This document shows, one piece after another, positions 55,972-64,000 of a stretch of 64,000 nucleotides of DNA. This DNA is from Ephydatia muelleri (Eukaryota > Porifera > Demospongiae > Spongillida > Spongillidae). The stretch's first letter is position 1, and the number at the start of each line of letters is the position of its first letter. The position numbers were made by a program, and so were the translations under genes. Where the stretch lies: the NCBI GenBank assembly GCA_013339895.1, contig JABACO010000040.1:253477-317476 (forward strand), in the 5' to 3' direction. A model generated the notes under the pieces. The model had not been told where the DNA came from, did not search any database, and saw nothing but the letters and a program-made list of their open reading frames with translations.

Positions 55972-56631
55972 CTGGTAAAGGAGTGAAGGAACGAAACAGC
56001 AAACATACACTTGGATACAACTCCATCACCATGTACATATACATGTATAGCAATACATGTATGCAAGGAAGAACAGTGTGAGTGAAGAGAGATGGGGAGG
56101 AGAGTGGGTGGGGGAGGGAAAAGGACGTGGTATCAGGACCCACGCTAGTAGGTCTTATGTAGGATTGGCTCCGTGGACGTGGTTATTGTTCGAGCGTTTG
56201 AAAACGATACCGAAGCATTGCCTTTATATGCCAGCTGGCATATAATCTATAAAATACGCATTAAATATGTACATATAACTGTACACATCGTTGTACGGTG
56301 CAATTTTAGTAGAGTGCCAATTCGGCACTTCAAATCCGCCATTTACTTGGTTTTCCTTATTCATCTTCTCCATCACTTCATCACATGTAACTCGCAATAG
56401 GAACATCATACGAAGACCAAATAAACATCAAATTGTAGCATTTTACATCCAAACGCTCATTTTTATAAATATAACATGTGCAAAGTATGGACATGTGTAA
56501 AATCTGTAAAGTGCTAGCAAAGTATTACATCATTGCAGGCTCCGGAAGAGTAAAGGCATGAACAAGCTATCATATACATCCATGTACCGTACATGTTTAC
56601 AATGGTACTGAATACATACATGGCCACCTAC

Positions 56632-56730
56632 CTTATAGACTTGACCGATATTAGCTCCAGCCTCCAATAGTGTCTTCACTACATCAAGATGTCCATTACA
56701 ACTTGCTGCATACAATGAACTGCAACCATC
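56632..56730 (-). CDS. Ankyrin-repeat exon (33 aa)
   Basis: 99 bp, phase 0, acceptor TTGTATTACAG, donor GTAGGTGG. It encodes DGCSSLYAASCNGHLDVVKT then LLEAGANIGQVYK. It pairs with the 102-bp exon at 57315. Confidence 0.85.
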
Positions 56731-57314
56731 CTGTAATACAACTGTCATCACAACGAGAGACTAGACACTGCAAAGTGGTCTGAAAATTTGGGCCATTATA
56801 ATTGCATACAATGTACATCTTACCCTACATGTAGGGATATATTTAAAGTATGCATTTGGACACTGGACAGAGCTATGTGTGAATGTGGTCCAGCTTGTGA
56901 AAAGTGTCCGCATTCATTAACTCTTTGAACGCTATATGGTTACAAGTGCAGCAAGCATATGCATGCATCATAGAGCTGTAACTAATCAACACATTTTTGC
57001 ACGCAATATGTAACTCATGCATGAATGGCATAACGGTTGTGTGTGCATGCATATACGCACTTGGCGTTCAAAGAGTTAATTACATCTAGCTTAACACCAA
57101 TTTTCTCTGTACACTGCACTCATTAAGGAGGAGATCTATTTAGGACAGGCAATTGTGTCTCTGCTGGCTACACTTGATCCGTCTACATAGGACTGTGAAG
57201 CACTGTGGTGTACTTTATATTCGATCACATGCTGAACTGTTGGGAAATAGCTCATTTATAACTGCTATGCCCACATGCATATGTGTCCTAGAGTTTCAAC
57301 ATCATATCACTTAC

Positions 57315-57416
57315 ATCAGATATTGCTTCATTCACATCAGCACCTTCTCCCAACAACCTCTTCACTCTTTCATAATCACCCTTCTCACTTGCCACATACA
57401 GTGCAGTTGTTTTGTT
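57315..57416 (-). CDS. Ankyrin-repeat exon (34 aa), most upstream seen
   Basis: 102 bp, phase 0, acceptor CTCCTTAATAG, donor GTAAGTGA. It encodes NKTTALYVASEKGDYERVKR then LLGEGADVNEAISD. It is the farthest 5' ankyrin exon found. Because it begins in phase 0 after an acceptor, further exons and the start codon must lie to the right, possibly beyond the transposon nest at 57.8-59.2 kb. Confidence 0.83.
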
Positions 57417-57799
57417 CTATTAAGGAGTGAAGGAACAAAACTTAAAAACATACATGTTTCACATACTGAGACTTGGGGGAGGGAGGCTGAAAGTCATCCA
57501 TACATGGTGATAATTGGGTGACAACCTTTTCATGTATGCATGGTTAAAATGGATGTCCCCGACCCCCCCCCCCCCCCCCCCCCCCCCCCACCCCGCCTGT
57601 TCCGACGCCTATGACCTCCGTGTACATTATACATGTAGCAATATACAGGAAACAACAGCATTAATGAAAGACGGAAAGAGAGATGGGACCACACACAAGT
57701 ACTCGTCATTGCAGATAAATCACGTGACGTTTGCATCGCCGCCATCAAATAATCCAATTATAGCACAAGCCATTTGGGGTTTTAAGTTATCCATACCAG

Positions 57800-59209
57800 C
57801 AGTGGCGGATTTAGGGGTGTATTAAAGGGGGGGGGGGGGGTCGTGGAGGGCGCACTCACCCCCCCCCCCCCTCCCTAATACACGACTGAGAATAAGACTG
57901 CTGTAAAGGCCCCCCTGAGCTGAAGCGTGCTAGAGAGAAAGTGAACGGCTGTGCGTCAAACGAACGTCAACACTAGTAGTAGAGAATCCAATGAAGGCAT
58001 AGCATTTTGTGGCTGAAATTCCTTTTTGTTTTGAAGCTTCAAAACGCGGAACTCGCAAAGCTTCTGGGCAGTGGCGGATCCAGGGGGGGGGGGGGGGGGG
58101 GGGGGGGGGAGCGGAAGGGGCGTACGCCCCCCTAACAAGCCGACCCAAAATATGAATTTAATTATTGTATAACAGATTGCCATGCGCGCATCGTTTAATC
58201 GGAGGCCGGTCCTACCAATACGTCGTCTGCGTCTTATTCCATCCAATATTAAACAGCATCCACCCGGTAGTTCGGATTTAGAATACTACGTGGACGATCT
58301 ACCTTCTCCAGAATTCCCTTGAACAGGAGTTATCTCTTTGGCCATGTATTTTGAGAAGCCAAGCTGATAAGCCCAGTACACTGGCAGAAACCCTCGCAGA
58401 CAGAAGAGCATACCCATTGATGTATCCAAACATCACTAAATAATTCACCTTCTGCTTTTGACTTCAGTATCAGCTTATGGTGTTGAGAGAGCAAACTCTG
58501 ATCATTGAAATTTATCAAAAATGCGTCTCGAAGCACAATGGGAGAAGATAGATTTAATGCACTTATATTGATGTACGAGCACTATGATTTAGAATTGGAT
58601 ATCGAGAGTATTATAGACAAGTATGCTAAACGACATCCAAGAAAAATGCTATTGCTCAACCCACTGGCATAAAGCCATTAAGCCAAACATTAGTTATACA
58701 CGTTTCCTGATTTTTTCAACGACTTTCTGTTTTTCGTTTAAAATTTTCAAAATAAAAATGCGTAGTGCGCATGCGCAGTTTGCATCCGCTGTTCATGTTT
58801 CGATTTGGTACGGATGAAAAAGTATGAGAAATTCTTATCCTTCTGAAGCTTAATAGTGCGAAACTTGAAAAGCTTCTGCGGCTTTCGCCCCAGACCCCAA
58901 TGGGGGAGCTTGCCAGCGCTCCCCCATGCCCCCTAGCTGGGGCGGGAGGGGGCAACGCCCCCACCAGCACCCACCCCCTTTTGTATCGTCTGCGCTTAAT
59001 ACGCCCCCCCCTAACTGACAATCCTGGATCCGCCACTGCGGCTTCGCCAGAGACCCCAATGGGGAAGCTTACAGCGCTCCCCCATACCCCTCCACCCCCC
59101 CCCCCCCCCCCCCCCAAGCTGGAGCAGGAGGGGGCGTGCCCCTCCTAGCAGCCACCCTACCCTCTGCATTTTGCGCCCCCACTAACTCTAAATCCTGCGT
59201 CCGCCCCTG
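57800..59209. mobile_element. Outer CAGTGGCGGAT-ended element, 1410 bp, with a nested insertion
   Basis: Left end CAGTGGCGGATTTAGG and right end AAATCCTGCGTCCGCCCCTG are imperfect inverted repeats, flanked by the 5-bp duplication ACCAG (57795-57799 and 59210-59214). G14 and C13 tracts inside the left end form an inverted pair. It encodes no clear transposase; a minus-strand frame at 58330-58536 is unassigned. Similar ends and a 5-bp duplication occur in the hAT remnant at 26919-27510. Confidence 0.65.
58069..59038. mobile_element. Inner CAGTGGCGGATCCAG element, about 970 bp
   Basis: Ends CAGTGGCGGATCCAG and CTGGATCCGCCACTG are perfect inverted repeats. It splits a segment whose unsplit relative (AAGCTTCTGCGGCTTTCGCC) lies at 58872-58891. 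A G27 tract (58083-58109) lies just inside the left end. No clear target duplication. Confidence 0.6.
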
Positions 59210-59214
59210 ACCAG

Positions 59215-60295
59215 GTATCAATCAATGCACTGGAAATCAAAATCCAACCGTAGTCACTTACTTGCTCCATGCCTCTGTGCCTCAGATTCTGTACGACAAC
59301 CACACTCAGAAAAAATCTCAGATAAAAATGGCGACGGCATATTTATTCACGTGACTCACGTACTGAGGGAGCCACGCCTGGTGGTCTGGTGGGAGGGGCT
59401 AATGTGACGCGAGCAAAGACGCCGCTGCATGAGTAAGGCCGCCTCAGCAATTTGTGGCTAGACATGGGTGTAAAATTATACATGTATAATGTCGTAAATA
59501 GGCTTGCACGTTTTGAACAAGCCGTTGTTACTGTTTGATAGGTGCTAAAGCATTCTCTTTCACCTAAAATATATTGTAGTAGACAATATATCATATGCGC
59601 ACTCCTTGTATTGAAATCCTTATTGAAATGCAGCCGGTTTTTACAGCTCTTCGTACCTCAGTTTACATGTAAGTTGAGCGTACGAAGCGCAGACAAATTC
59701 CGGCAGTATGGTTAATCGTCATATGAAGAAATTCCAATACATCGAGGGGGCATCTTTGCATTTTAAGCCTCCAAAGAATTAATTTTCCGATTGCGTCAAT
59801 GGATAGGTTGGGAGATCATAATGATATGGGATCATTTCCGTGAAAAGGAAAGTTGTTATAAAATGTCTTTCGTTAAATCGCTATAACTTCGGAAGGGTAA
59901 ATGGTATCGACTTTCCATTTGCAACACTTCATAACACACCATCTCTGTATGTGAATGTACATGTATATCTCAGTGTCGATGTTGATTATCCATGGGGTTA
60001 GAAACTGCCACATCTTCAGGTGGGAGCGTCCAATTCGTTTCAAACTCAATGTGTAGGTAGAGGGGTCCTTTCACTATTGAGTTTTTCGGTTCTTAATTAT
60101 TAAGTTATCCGTTAGCTGTGCAAAGATAATGCACTTTCCAGCTCGATAAGCGCCATTATAATTTGCATGCAACCCTCAAAATCAACAATAATTTCTTAAA
60201 TCGTTCGCAACAATTTTGCCTCACCCAGCCAGCGAGTTTATACCGGTGAATTAAAAGAAGACGTCTCGCTTCGCAAGACGATCGTACCCAAATTG
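59215..60295. other. Spacer, possibly promoter-like at its right end
   Basis: No coding signal. The last 120 bp before 60296 contain several CpG dinucleotides (GACGTCTCGCTTCGC), in contrast to the AT-rich surroundings. Confidence 0.35.
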
Positions 60296-60370
60296 ATGGA
60301 TCTGAGTGAATCGTTAATTGCAAGCATTCTTGCGCCTCCTACGTCGCGGGGTGGCAGTATTCAACATGGC
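60296..60370 (+). CDS. Possible first coding exon of an unknown gene
   Basis: ATG at 60296 opens 25 codons, MDLSESLIASILAPPTSRGG then SIQHG, followed at once by GTGAGT, a strong donor. Upstream sequence is CpG-bearing. A candidate acceptor (TTACAATTTTCAG) ends at about 60523, but the sequence after it becomes repetitive and no domain was recognised. The family is unknown. It could be a short real first exon or chance. Confidence 0.3.
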
Positions 60371-60867
60371 GTGAGTAAGGCTATTGCTACGCACTTGCAT
60401 CATCCTCTAGTCATGTAATAAAGCTTCCAATTTGCTATTAGTATAGCCCTTGCTAAAATTCTTGTCTCGCCCACTCAGCTACACTTGCAATGACATCAGT
60501 CTTATTTTTTTACAATTTTCAGCTCACGCAGTGCATAGTACATGAAAATGCACTCATGCTGGCTCACACAGCCTTATGCACTTGTGCACACACTTGCATT
60601 GTTGTGTACATAAACTGTACCCCATCGTATGGCATATTCTTAGATGCACAAGTACAGTTGACACCCTCACTCACGTACAGTACTACGGTGGCACATGTGA
60701 TACACTTCTTACACCACACTTTGTCACATGCACAGGATCTATTCCATTTAACTGTGTGCACTTTTGAATGGTTTATGTACTGAGCTTCTGTACCACTCTC
60801 TTATTTTTTCACCTGCATTGTTGTTGAAGCATTCCTTACAGCAACTCCCTCACATGTGTAGCTACAT

Positions 60868-61070
60868 GCAGCGTCCCATAGGATGGATGACTGTCCATGC
60901 ATCGTGTGCTCATAGGATTGGTCCTCTATTGTGCATACGATTCCCATAGGGTTAGTCCTTTGTACACACTTTGTGCCTCGTGTCCCCTATAGGATTGTTC
61001 TTTTTTGCATGCATTGAGTCCCATGGATTGGTCCTTTGTGCTTTCATACACTGTACATCGTGTCCCCATA
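60868..61070 (+). repeat. Degenerate tandem repeat, about 45 bp, 4-5 copies
   Basis: Loose copies of CATCGTGTCCCCATAGGATT followed by GGTCCTTTGTGC-type sequence. Divergence is high. No coding potential follows from it. Confidence 0.6.
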
Positions 61071-61899
61071 CCACTGTATACATGCATGTGGCAAAGAATA
61101 ACAATATACTTACCACAACATGCCTACATATTCCTATGAACTCACCACATAATCTTTCTTTAGTGGAGAAGTGTGTAATAAAGCTTTCTTATTTGGCACA
61201 ACCCCCCATCATTCTTTATGCCTCAGCTATTGCGGCTTATACTGACTTCAAATCTCTTTTTGCCCACACCATATGGAGTGCGTGATCATGTCCTCATAAT
61301 GGTCCACACACCCTTATGCATGTGTATATGTTGTGCAAATGGCACTGTACAATTCTTGAGTACATCACTGCACACACACACACACATAAACACAACAAAA
61401 CGTATGCACCGTGACAAATATGGCAACACAATAACACTCTCTATAATGATGATACACCCAAATACATTCAAGTGTAATGTCTGTATCTCTGGTCGCTTCC
61501 TCTGCACAAGCGTGAAACAGCTCTAGAGGCAACTGATTCCCTGCATACATGTACGACTAGTGTGATCTGCAACACTGTGTGCTGCCTCTTCTTGATGGAA
61601 AACGATGCACCACGCATAAAAAGTGTTTTTTTTAAGTGAAGGGTGATGTTCCTGCATGGCCTGTGGCAATGAATTTTATTGTGCTACCCACTGGTAAGTT
61701 TACACAGACACAATTTGCAAGTTAAAGTTTAATATTCATTATCCAAAAAACCCTGCACCACTCTAAGAAAAATGTTAAAAAGCCTCTTATATGCTGACCA
61801 TGGAATCCCTTATGATTTGTCCTCTATTCTCTTTAATGCCATCAAACTACTCTAACATGCTGAAGTATCAATGTCTACACCTTGAGCATTGCCTATCTG
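61071..61899. other. Spacer with no supported gene
   Basis: Contains a short (CA)n at about 61370-61390. The frames at 60971-61285 and 61218-61526 show no domain. Confidence 0.35.
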
Positions 61900-64000
61900 C
61901 ATGCTGAGGCTCGTGGTTGAGTTTGGCCCATCATGGGGGCAGGGCGACTGACACAGTCAGGCATGTAGCAGCTGTACCTGTACTGCTGAGCCTACAGGGA
62001 CCAAGGGGTGACACTGGTCACCATTGGGTCGTCCTGTGTCCCAAACCGAGATGCTGGTCATGGTTTGGTGGCTGTCCCAGGGTAATCCCAAACAGGTGCT
62101 GCCCAAGTGACAACCCCCAAAATGATAAGAGATTTGAATATGGTTTCAGGCTTGTGGAATTCATTACATCAGTAGGCATGGGTACATACAAGTGGCCTAA
62201 GTTACTGGGCAGCAGCCATGGTTCTGGTGTCTGATGGGTGAGTCAGGGGGTGACGAGTGTATGTCTTCGTATGCTGAGCTTCTTCATCTGACCAGCTTCT
62301 GAATAGTGTCTGAAGGAGGCCTGCCCTGGCAGCAGTGCTGGCAGCACCAATGCGCAAACGGTGTGTATTGAATTTGGCTGCATTGAAGCCACATTGCTCT
62401 ATTCAGGTGTAGGACGGTCAAGGGGTTAGAACATTGGCTGTGAGTGGGTCCCATCCCTGTAGTGGAAGAGAGTGGTGCCGAGTGGGCTGAACAGCATGCA
62501 GCATCCCATATATAGGACTCCACTGCTGCCACTGGACACGTGCATTGGTGTGTACGCCCAATACAAATGGTTGGCACCTCTGCCCATTTGGTCATTATTC
62601 GGCTGCTTTACAAAATAACACACGCCCTTCTGGATCAGCTACTAGAACCTGGGATTTGAAAACTCCTGTTTTTCATAGTAAATTTGCCCAACCCACAGGA
62701 AACTGAAGAAGGACAAGGGTTAGGGCTGCCCTGAGCATGAGGCAGTTATGTTTACTTCAGGGAGGGCTCTCTCCAGCCCCTCAGCATCTGGCCCAGCATT
62801 GCCAGTGTCAGTGGCAGTCATGTGAGCCTTAGGTGAATGGGCCCCTCTATGTGCTGGATACTCTGATTGCAGACTCAGTATGGGGTACCCTGGAGATGGG
62901 GCTTCTGAACCCCAGGGTGTGGTGCAAAACAGAGAGTCTACCACACACACCTGATGGTCTTGGAATGCAGAGACAGGCTAAGGTGGGCGGCAAAGAGAGT
63001 GACCATCTCCTTGGTGCCTGGAAGGAGTGGTAGAGACACTGGTAGCGCCTGATACCAATGGTGTAGTTCTTGTAGATGGGGCTACAGCTTTGGCCAGTAG
63101 GAGTTGGAGATGTTAATTCAGATCTCGGTCAAGTGGTGTGGAGTTGGTATTGGTCGAGTGTACACCTGGGTGGCAAGAGTAAAGAATAGGGTAAGTTATT
63201 TCGGAAATAGGCATCTGTAATGCTGTTCAATCTGTCAGGTGAGTGAGAATGTGGATGGTGAAACTGTGCTGGGCTGCCCCAAAGCACAGGGTTTGGAACA
63301 GTTGCATGAATTCAGGCTGTTTTGCGGACTGTCTTGACCAGGCCTGGAAATGGGGAGGTTGTCACAATGGAAGTGGATGCATAGCCCAGTGTGCTGGCAA
63401 CAGCCATGATGGTGAACAGTTCCAGCCACTGGATGGTACAGAGTGGGAGGCATTGGTGTGGCTGCCAGTCACCCCGAAACCAATCACCATTGAAGTAAGT
63501 GCCAAAGCCCAGGGAGCCCGAGGCATCAGTGAAGAGCTGGAGAGAGTCTGCTTCAGTCTTATCAGGCTCTACAAAAATGGCAACACCATTCCCCAAATGA
63601 AGAAAACTGTCCCACCACATGACGTCAGCTCTTGCCAAAGCATTAAGACTGATGTGGTGGTGGAGCTTCCTGACAGTGGTGGACAGGTCAATCAGGTGGC
63701 AGAGGAAGAGCCTCGCTGCTGGTGCCACCTTGGCAAAGGAGAGCTTACCAATGAGAGAGAGCAGTTCCCTCTTGGTTGCCTTGTGCTTGGATAACCAACC
63801 AAGACCTGGTTAGCCCTGTCAGCTGTTCCAGCTTGTCAGGTGGGGCAGGTGAAGGTGCTGTGCTGACGTGCTGAGCACTATGCCCAGGGAGGTTAGGGTT
63901 GTGGTGGGTCCCTTCAGCTTCTCAGAGGCCACTGGGATGCCCAACTGGTCACACACCAGCAGCACCTGTACATGGCCTCCTGACAGGTGTCTTGCCGGGA
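61900..64000 (-). mobile_element. Second DIRS/Ngaro-type retrotransposon, decayed and cut by the window end
   Basis: Minus strand, right to left: RT region (ASEKLKGPTTT and TSLGIVLS near 63900), RT thumb and RNase H (63728-63312: FLCHLIDLSTTVRKLHHHIS, LQLFTDASGSLGFGTYFNGD), recombinase helix (near 62740: LRAAL), and recombinase tail (near 62370: FNTHRLRIGAASTAARAGL, then a frame-shifted continuation). The 3' non-coding region (61980-62110) is related to that at 50450-50560 (CAGGGACCAA, CATTGGGTCG, TGTGTYCCAAAC). It is clearly a different subfamily from the 50.3-53.0 kb copy, and all frames are interrupted. Confidence 0.7.
63312..63728 (-). pseudogene. RT thumb and RNase H of the second DIRS/Ngaro-type element
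   Basis: An open 138-codon stretch. LIDLSTTVRKLHHHISLNAL aligns with the corresponding LIELST...HHHIHLN of the 52-kb copy. RADVMWWDSFL corresponds to REDIIWWNRFL, and LFTDASGSLGFG carries the first catalytic Asp of RNase H. The frame ends within RNase H. Confidence 0.75.

Noticed and set aside
59820-60080. Third copy of the GTTTCC-ended MITE starting TGGGATCATTTCCGTGAAAA
   Set aside because: The left end matches, but the interior and right end do not clearly follow the other copies.
60490-60783. 97-codon ORF after a possible acceptor, as exon 2 of the gene starting at 60296
   Set aside because: The translation is Cys/His/Thr-rich from CACA-type sequence and shows no domain; the link to 60296 is unsupported.

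Overview
This is a eukaryotic, invertebrate-type window, most likely from a sponge (demosponge). The reasons are very short introns (55-67 bp in three places), an ankyrin-repeat gene built from single-repeat exons joined to a divergent tyrosine-kinase-like kinase, SRCR exons, and a very dense mixture of DNA transposons, tyrosine-recombinase retrotransposons, a Ty3-type element, minisatellites and TACATGTA-rich spacer. Species is not determinable from sequence alone. There are no operons; most long ORFs in the window are chance products of repeats.

Layout. 1-1828 is a 151-bp satellite. 1829-7168 is AT-rich spacer with hairpins. 7169-7588 is a three-exon remnant of a transposase-like gene. 9497-16288 looks like one large composite element bounded by inverted 17-bp minisatellites and TATAAC-rich subterminal blocks, with a 2.4-kb 24-bp minisatellite inside. 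16804-16894 (minus) is a MATH-domain exon. 17540-18650 is a broken TMEM164-like gene. 19449-21340 holds one good SRCR exon and two decayed ones.

21920-57416 (minus) holds the main host gene. Nine ankyrin exons of 81-102 bp are seen: eight are open and phase 0, and one is frameshifted. They run leftward towards a 1257-bp last exon encoding a coiled coil plus kinase domain, with an AATAAA just downstream. Its introns are loaded with transposons: hAT-type elements, a GGGTCATT-ended family including a 1.08-kb near-perfect palindrome, a Ty3-type retrotransposon (36732-42755), a Crypton-type recombinase with a 22-bp minisatellite, a Tc1-like element, an ACCGGTT-rich element, and a DIRS/Ngaro-type retrotransposon with an apparent SAP domain. 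Modules carrying ankyrin exons have been duplicated (about 27.6-31.1, 32.4-36.7 and 42.8-54.4 kb), and each copy has been damaged differently.

57800-59209 is a nested pair of GGCGG-ended elements. 60296-60370 is a possible first exon of a rightward gene. 61900-64000 is a second, decayed DIRS/Ngaro-type element cut by the window end. All exon calls are by eye from splice sites, phase and motifs; transcript data would decide them.
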